Below are positions 23,528-30,457 of a stretch of 41,660 nt of DNA, one piece after another. This DNA comes from Oscillospiraceae bacterium (GTDB lineage: Bacteria > Bacillota > Clostridia > Christensenellales > Aristaeellaceae), in contig JAISWI010000083.1 in assembly GCA_031270865.1 (NCBI GenBank), forward strand, positions 1 through 41,660, read 5' to 3'. Within the stretch, counting starts at the first letter, position 1; each line of letters begins with the position of its first letter. The notes beneath the pieces are model-generated. The model made no database searches. It saw nothing but the letters and a program-made list of their open reading frames with translations, and was not told the origin of the DNA. A program made the position numbers and the translations under genes.

Positions 23528-25149
23528 TGGCCGACAGGTCGCAATCGTACTGGAACAGGCGCGCGGAACGCGTAATGGCCGATACCCACGCCGGGAACGC
23601 CGCCACGCTGGGCGCGATCGGGAACGCGTACCGCCGATCAACGGCCAGTATAACCGCCGAGGCTGAAAGGATCGCGTATAATTTCCAGAAACGGTATGAG
23701 TTAAGCGGCGCGGAGGCGGAGGCGTACCTGTCCGCGCCCACGACGTATGAGGAATACAAGGCGATCGAGGCGAAGCTGGTTCCACAGCTGCTGAAGCTGA
23801 CCGGTCCGGCGCGCGATTCATTTATCGCGGAGCGCGGCGGGGCGCTGGCGTTCGCGTCGAGCCGCGCGTACGCGTGGCGGATCAGCCGCCAGCAAGCGTT
23901 ACAGGCGAACCTCGACGCGGAGATCATGGCGCTGGCGTCAAAGCAGGAAGGCGTGACGGCGGAGCGGCTGGCATGGGTATACCCGGAGGTGATGAACCGG
24001 ACCAGTTATGACATACAAAAGGGTTTGGGGCTGTTCATCTCGTACGCGCGGCCGGGCACGGCGCGGCTGGAGCAGGTCCTGCGCAACCCGTGGAGCGGCG
24101 CGAACTACAGCCAAAACATATGGAAAAGCGCGGAAAAACTGCGGCGGACGCTTAACGACGTCATCACGAAAGGGCTGCTGACCGGGCAGACCGGGGCGCA
24201 AATGGCGTGGGAGATAGAATCGCGCATGCATGCCGGGTACAGCAACGCGATCCGGCTGGTTCGCACGGAGACGACGTATATAGCCAATCAAGCGATACTG
24301 GAATCATACAAGGCGAACGGCGTTGAGCGGTATCTATACATCGCGACGCTGGACGACCGCACGTCGGAGATATGCCGCGATCTTGACGGGCAGGTGTTCC
24401 GGGTGGATGAGGCGCGGGCTGGCGTGAACCTGCCGCCGACGCACCCGAACTGCCGGAGCGTGACCGGGAGCGTCACGGACGCGGACACGCTGGCCAGGAT
24501 GGAACGCATGGCGGTCGATCCGGATACCGGCGCGACTGAATCCGTGCCCGCCAGCATGAACTATCGGCAGTGGCAGTCGCGGCGGAACGCGCGGGACGCG
24601 GCGCGGGCGGAATCCAACAGAAAGCCGCTAGGAAGCGCGGCGAGCGCGGCGCGTCCAACCGGCATGGACGAAGCGCGGGACAGCGCGAACAGAAAGGCGT
24701 TGGGGACTGCGGCGAGCGCGGCGCGTCCAACCGGCATGGACGAAACGCGGGACAGCGCGAACATCGCGGATCAGCCGCTGTCCTTGCTGGAGGAACGTAT
24801 AACAAGCGTAGATTTGGTGATGGCGCTCGACGCGGGACGCGGTATCGGTTCGAAGCGGAAGAATCATGAGGTTTTCAACCCCGAGGACGGCATGACATAT
24901 GAGCTGGCCGAAGGGGGTAAGGTTCAGGACGCGGAGGTTACGGCGGGTTATAAGGGCGGGGAACCGCTAGACGAGGACACGCTGGCGCGTTTGGTGGAAA
25001 CGTACGGCGGCGACGCCTCGAAATGGCGGCGCTTGAAGGGCAAGGCCTGGGTTCGGATGGGTGATAACCTGGTCTGGGCTGAAATATACTGGTTCCAGGA
25101 ACCGACAGTCGGCATGCGGGAATTTGAGATAAAAAGGAGGCTGGACTAA
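23527..25149 (+). CDS. MuF-type minor head protein with a separate C-terminal domain
   Basis: 540 residues from a GTG. Residues about 1-230 are helical (portal-associated part); residues about 245-320 are the Mu gpF domain: VRTETTYIANQAILESYKAN, ATLDDRTSEICRDLDGQVF and the metal-site-like LPPTHPNCRSV. Residues 364-411 are two copies of a 24-residue repeat acting as a linker. The last 115 residues form a distinct domain (NHEVFNPEDGMTYELAEG, GGDASKWRRLKG, WAEIYWFQEPTVG) found, as far as I recall, at the end of other clostridial phage MuF proteins. Some phage MuF proteins carry C-terminal toxin domains; whether this one is toxic is open. Confidence 0.88.
   Translation: MADRSQSYWNRRAERVMADTHAGNAATLGAIGNAYRRSTASITAEAERIAYNFQKRYELSGAEAEAYLSAPTTYEEYKAIEAKLVPQLLKLTGPARDSFIAERGGALAFASSRAYAWRISRQQALQANLDAEIMALASKQEGVTAERLAWVYPEVMNRTSYDIQKGLGLFISYARPGTARLEQVLRNPWSGANYSQNIWKSAEKLRRTLNDVITKGLLTGQTGAQMAWEIESRMHAGYSNAIRLVRTETTYIANQAILESYKANGVERYLYIATLDDRTSEICRDLDGQVFRVDEARAGVNLPPTHPNCRSVTGSVTDADTLARMERMAVDPDTGATESVPASMNYRQWQSRRNARDAARAESNRKPLGSAASAARPTGMDEARDSANRKALGTAASAARPTGMDETRDSANIADQPLSLLEERITSVDLVMALDAGRGIGSKRKNHEVFNPEDGMTYELAEGGKVQDAEVTAGYKGGEPLDEDTLARLVETYGGDASKWRRLKGKAWVRMGDNLVWAEIYWFQEPTVGMREFEIKRRLD
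24616..24759 (+). repeat. Two 72-bp direct repeats in the MuF linker
   Basis: 24616-24687 and 24688-24759 each encode a 24-residue unit beginning NRK(P/A)LG and containing AASAARPTGMDE; only a few bases differ. A sequence like the start of the unit (NKKPLGF) also occurs at the portal start. Confidence 0.9.
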
Positions 25150-25307
25150 TGAAAGCGCGTTTTTTAGGCGGATTCCAGACGATAAGCCTTGACACTGGCA
25201 AAGTATACGGCGTGATGGACGTCGAGAGCGGGTTTTACCGCGTTCACGACGAAACGCGCGAGGATTACCTGTTCCCTCCGAAATGGTTTGAGGTAGCGGA
25301 ATCGTAG
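25149..25307 (+). CDS. Small 52-residue protein coupled to the MuF gene
   Basis: The ATG overlaps the MuF stop (TAATG) and AAAAGGAGG precedes it. The product starts MKARFLGGFQTISLDTGKVY and ends FPPKWFEVAES; the pattern of short strands with G-K-x-Y, YRVHDE and DYLFPPKWFEV suggests a small SH3-like beta barrel. Short proteins of this pattern are common next to phage head genes, though their role is not known to me. Tight coupling to a MuF protein with an extra C-terminal domain makes an immunity or chaperone role possible. Two terminators follow. Confidence 0.7.
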   Translation: MKARFLGGFQTISLDTGKVYGVMDVESGFYRVHDETREDYLFPPKWFEVAES

Positions 25308-25323
25308 TAAGGCCCGACGGCTG

Positions 25324-25350
25324 AACCGCGCCGGAACGCCAGGCGCGGTT
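25324..25350 (+). terminator. Hairpin after the small MuF-coupled gene
   Basis: AACCGCGCC and GGCGCGGTT, perfect 9-bp arms with a 9-base loop, followed by TTGTTAT. Probably a weak terminator or processing site. Confidence 0.5.
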
Positions 25351-25359
25351 TGTTATGGG

Positions 25360-25399
25360 GATTTGAAGTGACTTGAAGTGATTCGAAGTGATTCGGCAG
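25360..25399 (+). repeat. Four tandem 10-bp repeats
   Basis: GATTTGAAGT, GACTTGAAGT, GATTCGAAGT and the partial GATTCGGCAG stand head to tail between two hairpins, before the scaffold gene. Confidence 0.75.
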
Positions 25400-25408
25400 G
25401 GTGAACAG

Positions 25409-25436
25409 CCGCGCGCCAAACGGCGCGGGGTTTTTT
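25409..25436 (+). terminator. Terminator upstream of the scaffold gene
   Basis: CCGCGCGCC and GGCGCGGGG pair with a single mismatch around AAAC and run into TTTTTT. It would separate expression of the packaging genes from the scaffold-capsid genes, or reduce read-through. Confidence 0.75.
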
Positions 25437-25488
25437 CATACAAGAATACGCGCCGGGGCGGGAGCGTACGGCGTGGACGGAGGCATAA

Positions 25489-26073
25489 ATGAGCGAGAGT
25501 ACCGGCGCGCCCGAATTTCAGCCAGCGCAGTTAACCCAACCAGCGCAGACAGCGGAAGGAACCGCGAGTCAGGGCGAGCCAGCCAAGAATCCGCTTGACG
25601 CGCTGTTAACCAGCGACAAAGCCGCGCGGGAGGAGTTCGACCGCCGGATCGACAAGGCGATCGAAACGCGCCGCGCGAAGTGGGAACAGGACGCGGCCAC
25701 GCGCGTCGAGGAGGCGCGGACACAGGCCGAGCGGCTGGCCAGCATGAACGCGGAACAACGCGCCGAGCATGACCGCAAGGAACGCGAAGAGAAGTTAGCC
25801 CAGCGTGAGCGCGCGTTGACGCTGCGTGAGCTTCGCGTGACAGCCGGTGATGAATTGTCGCGGCGTGAGCTGCCGACAACGCTGCTGGACACGCTGGATT
25901 ACGCCAGCGCGGACGCGTGCCAGTCGAGCATCGAGCGCGTGGAGAAAGCGTACCGTGACAGCGTCCAGGCCGGCGTGGAGAAACGTTTCCGCGGCAGTCC
26001 GCCCAAGGCCGCGTCTGGAAGCCCGACGGACGCGCACATGGCCAAAGTACGTCAGGCGTTTGGATTAAAGTAG
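25489..26073 (+). CDS. Capsid scaffold protein (DUF4355-like)
   Basis: 194 residues. A Pro/Gln/Thr-rich N terminus, then a long charged helix with NPLDALLTSDKAAREEFDRR, and ALTLRELRVTAGDELSRREL followed by a short C-terminal basic tail (KVRQAFGLK), the usual layout of phage scaffold proteins in Firmicutes. Such proteins guide capsid assembly and then leave the head. The position directly before the major capsid gene supports the call. A GGAGG lies at 25479-25483, just before the ATG. Confidence 0.88.
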   Translation: MSESTGAPEFQPAQLTQPAQTAEGTASQGEPAKNPLDALLTSDKAAREEFDRRIDKAIETRRAKWEQDAATRVEEARTQAERLASMNAEQRAEHDRKEREEKLAQRERALTLRELRVTAGDELSRRELPTTLLDTLDYASADACQSSIERVEKAYRDSVQAGVEKRFRGSPPKAASGSPTDAHMAKVRQAFGLK

Positions 26074-26085
26074 AGGGGGATCACT

Positions 26086-26976
26086 ATGGCAAACTCAATA
26101 GCCTTGTTCAAGAGTTACATACCGTTGCTGGATGAGGTATACAAATTAGGCGGTTTAACCAGCGCGCTTGACGGGGCGTTGGATATCGAGCGCCAGAACA
26201 TGTACGCGCATGAGATCGTTATACCCAAGATGGATATGTCCGGGCTGGGCAACTATGACCGGAACACCGGGTATCCGTCGGGCGAAGTGACGACGACATA
26301 CGAGACAGTAACATGCGAGTACGACCGAGGCAAGATGTTCCAGGTAGACACGCTGGACGACGCCGAAACCGCTGGAATCGCGTTCGGCCGGCTGGCCGGG
26401 GAGTTTATCCGGACAAAGGTGACGCCGGAACTGGACGCGTGGCGGATCGCGCAGTACGCGAGCGCGCCTGGAGTAACGAGCGCAAGGGGCCCGCTGCTGG
26501 ACGGAGCGGAGGTGATAGCCGCGCTGCGGGCATGCGCGAACGCGATGGATAACGGCGAGGTGAGCCTGGAAGACCGCGTGCTGTTCATCACGCCCGGCCC
26601 GATCGGGCTGGTGGAGGATATGGACACTACCGCGAGCCGCGCGGTTATCGCGAGGTTCGGCGTGGTTGCGCGCGTGCCGCAGAGCCGGATGAACACGGCG
26701 GTAACGCTAGGCGCGAACGGGTTCACGCTGACCGGCGAGCCGATCAACTTCCTCGCGGCGCATAGGGGCGCGGTCATCCAATACCAGAAACACATCTCGC
26801 CCAAGATCGTGCCGCCAGAAGCGAACCAAAACGCGGACGCGTGGAAGTTTGGGTACCGGTCGGTAGGCATAGCGCGGGTGTACGAGAACCGTAAGGCGGG
26901 GATATACGTAAACATATACGAAGACCCGCCGGAGCCTGAACCGCCAGCCCAGGGCGGAGGAAGCGGCGAAGACTAA
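26086..26976 (+). CDS. Major capsid protein
   Basis: 296 residues after AGAGGGGGATCACT. It follows the scaffold gene and reads like the capsid proteins of Firmicutes siphoviruses: YIPLLDEVYKLGGLTSALDG, YDRNTGYPSGEVTTTYETV, DRGKMFQVDTLDDAETAGIA and FGYRSVGIARVYENRKAGIY near the end. An HK97-type fold is expected from the family, not directly visible. The C terminus is a short acidic, proline- and glycine-rich tail. It would make the head shell. Confidence 0.88.
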   Translation: MANSIALFKSYIPLLDEVYKLGGLTSALDGALDIERQNMYAHEIVIPKMDMSGLGNYDRNTGYPSGEVTTTYETVTCEYDRGKMFQVDTLDDAETAGIAFGRLAGEFIRTKVTPELDAWRIAQYASAPGVTSARGPLLDGAEVIAALRACANAMDNGEVSLEDRVLFITPGPIGLVEDMDTTASRAVIARFGVVARVPQSRMNTAVTLGANGFTLTGEPINFLAAHRGAVIQYQKHISPKIVPPEANQNADAWKFGYRSVGIARVYENRKAGIYVNIYEDPPEPEPPAQGGGSGED

Positions 26977-27012
26977 CGGCGGCAAGGCTGACGCGCAAGC
27001 GGCGGGGGTGGG

Positions 27013-27342
27013 ATGATGGAACCGCTGGACAGGCTGAAGATACTGGCAGGGATAACCGACGGCGCGCGAGACGGGCTGCTGACCGCGCTGCTTGACGACG
27101 CGCGGGACTGGATGGCCGAGTATACCGGGCGCGCCGACTGGACGAACGGCGTGCCGGACGCGCTGGAGGGGCTGCGCGTTCGGATCGCGCTGAACAACTA
27201 TAACCGGCAAGGCATAGAGGGCATGACGCAGGCGCAGGATGGCGGCATGCGCCGGACGATTGAGACCATACCGGAGGATGTGCGCCGCGCGCTGAACGGC
27301 TGGAGGCTGGCCCGGATCATGCCAATGACAGGGGTGGTTTAA
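27013..27342 (+). CDS. Head-tail connector (gp6-like adaptor)
   Basis: 109 residues; two ATG codons stand in tandem at the start, with GGGGGTGGG before them. Helical protein with the adaptor pattern LDRLKILAGITDGARDGLLT, LEGLRVRIALNNYNRQGIEG and MTQAQDGGMRRTIE. Adaptors of this kind dock on the portal ring after packaging. The position first after the capsid gene fits. Spacing to the next gene is nine bases. Confidence 0.8.
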   Translation: MMEPLDRLKILAGITDGARDGLLTALLDDARDWMAEYTGRADWTNGVPDALEGLRVRIALNNYNRQGIEGMTQAQDGGMRRTIETIPEDVRRALNGWRLARIMPMTGVV

Positions 27343-27351
27343 ACGCGCTTG

Positions 27352-27708
27352 ATGTCGGGGCTGGCTAAGATAGTCACGCTGAAACAGCGCGCCGATCCGG
27401 AATCGGGCGCGTTGGAAGAGGATGTGTACGCCTGGGCGGAGGGCGAAGGCGCGGGCGTATGGGGTTGTTTGCAGCCCACCGGGTACAGCGATTCGCGGGA
27501 CCAACTGCCCGCGCGGGCATGGGGCGAGGTTCCTGAGCGCGCGATGGTGATGTATACGCGCCCGACGGAGGAGATCACGGCGGGCATGGGCGTATGCGTG
27601 GATACGAGCGCGGCTGAAAGCTGCGACTATAGGGTGACGGGCGTGGAGCGGTGGCCGGGGCATAAGCGCGCGTATCTGGCGTGGATACCAGAAAACCGAA
27701 GGGGGTGA
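27352..27708 (+). CDS. Head closure (stopper) protein
   Basis: 118 residues from the ATG at 27352; a TTG one codon earlier is an alternative, and neither has a strong ribosome binding site, so translation may be coupled to the preceding gene. The protein is a small beta-rich fold (KIVTLKQRADPESGALEE, VPERAMVMYTRPTEEI, DYRVTGVERWPGHKRAYLAW) as in SPP1 gp16-like closure proteins. It would seal the portal channel. The family call rests mainly on size, position and general pattern. Confidence 0.7.
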   Translation: MSGLAKIVTLKQRADPESGALEEDVYAWAEGEGAGVWGCLQPTGYSDSRDQLPARAWGEVPERAMVMYTRPTEEITAGMGVCVDTSAAESCDYRVTGVERWPGHKRAYLAWIPENRRG

Positions 27709-27712
27709 GCGC

Positions 27713-28159
27713 GTGGGCGTGGTATCGGGGAACCTGCTGGATGGGTTCGACGCGTGTATCGGGAAGCTGGAACAATTGGGCGATTTGAGCGCGGCGGCGG
27801 CGGCGTTGGAGGCCGCCGCCGCGTTGGTCGCTGGCACGGCGAAGGGGATGGCCCCGGTTGACACGGGCGCGTTAAGGAACTCGATCGGTTACAGCGTGAG
27901 CAGGCATGAAACAGGCGCGGCCGCGACGATATACGCGACCGCCGAATACGCGCCGTACGTGGAATTCGGGACAGGCGGGCACGGCGCGGCCTCGAGCGTC
28001 GACACGTCCGGAAGCGCGATGGATCCCGGCGCGAGGCCGTCATACACGCTGGACCATCGCGGCCAGGCCGCGCGGCCGTTCATGTACCCGGCGTTCAAGG
28101 CGTGTGAGAGCGAGATAGAAAAGATGATCATGGACGCGATACTGGGGGCGCTGGAATGA
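27713..28159 (+). CDS. Tail completion / HK97 gp10-like protein
   Basis: 148 residues from a GTG. An Ala-rich helix (residues about 20-50) precedes the family signature APVDTGALRNSIGYSV, followed by YAPYVEFGTG and ARPFMYPAFK, which identify the HK97 gp10-like group. These proteins sit at the head-tail interface. The end overlaps the next gene by four bases (ATGA). Confidence 0.9.
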   Translation: MGVVSGNLLDGFDACIGKLEQLGDLSAAAAALEAAAALVAGTAKGMAPVDTGALRNSIGYSVSRHETGAAATIYATAEYAPYVEFGTGGHGAASSVDTSGSAMDPGARPSYTLDHRGQAARPFMYPAFKACESEIEKMIMDAILGALE

Positions 28160-28521
28160 GCTTGACCTGCGACAGCGCGCGCGTGGCCGCCGCGCTGTCG
28201 GCCGGTGTGGTAACGGCGTCGGGCGCGCCGCCGCGAGTGACGCGCGGCTGGCCGAAGACGTTCGAGGCGCTGCCATGCCTGGCGGTGTCGGAGGCGTCCA
28301 ACCGCGTCGCGTCATGGCGCGACGACGGCGATTACATCCAGGAGATTGAGACCGATATACGCGTATTCGCGGTACGCGCGGACGAGATAGACGCGCTCGC
28401 GCGGCAGGTGGAATCGGTCATGACGCGGCTGGATTACCGCCGCGCGCTGACGTATGACAGCGACGCGGACGCCAAGGGCGGCGTGAGGATGAAGGTAATG
28501 CGCTACAGGGTTTTTATATAA
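28156..28521 (+). CDS. Tail terminator-like minor tail protein
   Basis: 121 residues, overlapping the previous gene. The central strand pattern (PCLAVSEASNRVASW, IQEIETDIRVFAVRADEIDA) and the helix LARQVESVMTRLDYRRALTY match the tail terminator/gp11-like proteins that cap the tail tube at the head-proximal end. Position between the gp10-like protein and the tail tube gene agrees with this. Confidence 0.75.
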   Translation: MSLTCDSARVAAALSAGVVTASGAPPRVTRGWPKTFEALPCLAVSEASNRVASWRDDGDYIQEIETDIRVFAVRADEIDALARQVESVMTRLDYRRALTYDSDADAKGGVRMKVMRYRVFI

Positions 28522-28533
28522 GGAGGTATAACG

Positions 28534-29133
28534 TTGTCGAAGGATTTGATGGTCGGGTTCAAGTCGATATACCTGGCGAAGGTAACGACGCATACCGCGG
28601 CGGCGTACGCCACGGCCGCGGCGAAGCCGCTGCCATACGCTGGCAAGATGAGCCTTACCAAGAAGGAAACCACGCAAGACCTGTACTACGACGACGGACT
28701 GTATATATCGCTGAAGGACCTGAAGGGCTACGACGCGGAGCTGCGCGTGGCTCAGCTGTCCTTCGACATGATGAGCGCGCTGGGGCTGGGCGAGTTCGAT
28801 GAGGATACGAACTCGTTCATGGAAAACATGTCTATCAGCGGCGGGGAGTACAGCCTGCGCTTCATAGCGGACACGGCGGACCATCTCCCGTATTACGTGA
28901 ACTTCCTCTCGTTCATGGTCACGAGCATAACGCCGGACAACTACGGCAGCATGACCGAAAGCCTGACCCCAAACGAGTGGATCATCACCGGCTCGATCAG
29001 CAACGTCCAGACGACGGGCTTGACATACAAGCGCGTTATGAAGCTGCTGGACGATAAAAGCAACGCTGAGGAATGCCTGGCGTTCCTGACCGGCGCGGAC
29101 ACGTACCCGCCCGCCGAACCAGGCGGAGACTAA
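28534..29133 (+). CDS. Major tail (tube) protein
   Basis: 199 residues. A strong AGGAGG at 28521-28526 decides for the TTG at 28534 as start codon. The product (MVGFKSIYLAKVTTHTAAAY, KMSLTKKETTQDLYYDDGLY, MMSALGLGEFDEDTNSFMEN) follows the standard tube-protein pattern of Firmicutes siphoviruses, with TWTVTGS-like ending replaced by EWIITGSISNVQTTGLTY. It polymerises to form the tail tube. It lies before the tail chaperone gene, as usual. Confidence 0.88.
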   Translation: MSKDLMVGFKSIYLAKVTTHTAAAYATAAAKPLPYAGKMSLTKKETTQDLYYDDGLYISLKDLKGYDAELRVAQLSFDMMSALGLGEFDEDTNSFMENMSISGGEYSLRFIADTADHLPYYVNFLSFMVTSITPDNYGSMTESLTPNEWIITGSISNVQTTGLTYKRVMKLLDDKSNAEECLAFLTGADTYPPAEPGGD

Positions 29134-29194
29134 CGCTTGCAAGGTAGTTTTTGGGGAGGGGACACACCCCTCCCATGGAATGGGGTGATTGGAT

Positions 29195-29781
29195 ATGCCG
29201 CTGCCTGAATACGGCTCGCCGCTGCCTAAGTCGATCAAAGCGCGCGGGTATGAGATACGCCGCGCCCCGCTGGGCGGCATGCTGGCCGCGCTGGATCGGC
29301 TCAAGGCCGCGCCGGGCGAGTTCCTGGCCGCGATGACGCGCGATGGCGTGAGCGCGGCCGATCCGATCGGGGCCGCGCTGCGGGTCGCGCCTGGTTACGT
29401 TATCGGGCTGATAGGAGACCTGACCGGGATCGGGCGCGAGAAACTGGAGTCCGACCCCGAGGTAGGGCTGGATGGGCTGCTGGAGATAGCCGACGCGTGG
29501 CTGGAGATCAACGGAATCATAAATTTTACACAGGCCGCCTGGAGCGTCTGGGCGGCGTGGAAGGGCCGAGGCCCGACGGCTGGCTGCATCGGATCATCTC
29601 AGGAGCGCTCCGGATCGGGATCGGGAAGCGGGAGCTGTTTGAGGATTACTACCTTGACGAGATTGGCGGAATATTTCGCGAGTACGCGGAGCTTGTCAAG
29701 CCCAGCGAGGAACGCGAACACCGCGACAAGTGGAACCGCCCCGTGATGGACTCCGCCGATTGGGTCGCGGCGTTGGACTGA
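29195..29781 (+). CDS. Tail assembly chaperone, gpG plus -1 frameshift product gpGT
   Basis: Frame 0 starts at the ATG at 29195 (GGGGTGAT before it) and encodes the conserved part (PLPKSIKARGYEIRRAPLGG, LIGDLTGIGREKLESDPEVG, WLEINGIINF); it then runs on into low-complexity sequence to a stop at 29744-29746. The -1 frame after the slippery heptamer at 29521-29527 encodes a plausible C-terminal domain (YTGRLERLGG, GKRELFEDYYLDEIGGIFRE, NRPVMDSADWVAALD) ending at 29781. A gpG/gpGT pair made by ribosomal slippage is a well known feature of long-tailed phages at exactly this place; it helps the tape measure protein assemble. Confidence 0.85.
29521..29527 (+). other. Slippery site for -1 ribosomal frameshift
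   Basis: A-AAT-TTT in frame 0 (codons ATA AAT TTT) is a canonical X-XXY-YYZ heptamer. Slipping one base back joins the gpG frame to the frame ending at 29781. Confidence 0.75.
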
Positions 29782-29793
29782 GGGTTGGTCCGC

Positions 29794-30123
29794 TCACGGC
29801 TCGCCAGAGAATGAGCGTTGACGCGCGACGCTGCCGCGCGTGAGCAGGTACAGCGCGTATTGGTTCAGGCTGACGCCCTGCGCCTTCGCGTTTTCCGCCA
29901 ACGCGCGGTGCAGGTCACGCGGAACGCGCAGGGACAGGCTGCCGTTATAACGTTTCAGCTCCTGAAAGAATACCCCGGCGTCTACGCCAGCGTCGCCCTC
30001 ATTTACGCGCTTCGCTTCTTCGAGGGAACGCTCTTCATCCTCGCCGAGCGTTTCCTCCGGCGCGTTGTCAAGCCACGCCTGATATGAATCCAGGGTCATG
30101 GGGCCGCCTTCTCGCTGTTCCAT
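29794..30123 (-). CDS. Antitoxin with ribbon-helix-helix domain (HicB C-terminal-like)
   Basis: 109 residues after TAGGAG. An acidic N-terminal half (residues 10-55) is the probable toxin-binding part. The C-terminal part, GSLSLRVPRDLHRALAENAK followed by AQGVSLNQYALYLLTRG, is a ribbon-helix-helix DNA-binding domain of the Arc/HicB type. It lies eight bases after the RelE-like toxin gene and is transcribed with it against the direction of the tail operon. It would neutralise the toxin and repress the shared promoter. Confidence 0.88.
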   Translation of the reverse strand: MEQREGGPMTLDSYQAWLDNAPEETLGEDEERSLEEAKRVNEGDAGVDAGVFFQELKRYNGSLSLRVPRDLHRALAENAKAQGVSLNQYALYLLTRGSVARQRSFSGEP

Positions 30124-30131
30124 ACGCGCTC

Positions 30132-30377
30132 CTAATACGAGATATTCCCACGGGTATTTATTTCAATGACATTCACGGCGCCAGCCGCGCGGTCATACGA
30201 GAATATTATGCGGTAATGCTCGATTTTATAGCGATACTCATTATCATGCCCCGCCAGCTTGACGACGTCGCCCTGCCCACGACCCAGCGCGTCAAGGGCG
30301 CGGCCCAGCTTAGCGCGGGTAGGCGCGTCTACCGACCGCAGGTATTTCCGGGGCTGTTTACCGAGTATCAGCTTCAC
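30132..30377 (-). CDS. RelE/ParE family toxin
   Basis: 81 residues from a GTG preceded by AAAGGTGG. The family core is clear: FSYDRAAGAVNVIEI at the end, YRYKIEHYRIIFSYD in the middle and KLGRALDALGRGQGDVVKLA before it. RelE-type members cleave mRNA on the ribosome and ParE-type members poison gyrase; the sequence alone does not decide which. The toxin gene comes before the antitoxin gene, the reverse of the usual RelBE order but like HigBA. It has its own promoter. Confidence 0.88.
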   Translation of the reverse strand: MKLILGKQPRKYLRSVDAPTRAKLGRALDALGRGQGDVVKLAGHDNEYRYKIEHYRIIFSYDRAAGAVNVIEINTRGNISY

Positions 30378-30402
30378 GCGGGCTTACCACCTTTCAAGGT
30401 AT

Positions 30403-30431
30403 ATGATAGCGTATGTGACTGCGCGTGTCAA
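30403..30431 (-). promoter_or_regulatory. Promoter of the toxin-antitoxin pair
   Basis: On the minus strand TTGACA (30426-30431), 17 bases and TATCAT (30403-30408) give a near-consensus sigma-A promoter, 25 bases before the toxin start. It faces away from the tape measure gene, which starts at 30458. Confidence 0.75.
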
Positions 30432-30457
30432 TCACGCGTCAACGGGAGGATTTGGGC

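Noticed and set aside
22169-23821. 550-codon minus-strand open frame opposite portal and MuF genes
   Set aside because: Arg/Pro/Ala-rich composition without recognisable motifs; caused by strong third-position GC bias in the phage genes.
25360-25399. Four 10-bp repeats considered as a replication origin with iterons
   Set aside because: No replication gene in the prophage, no AT-rich unwinding region and only four short copies between two hairpins.
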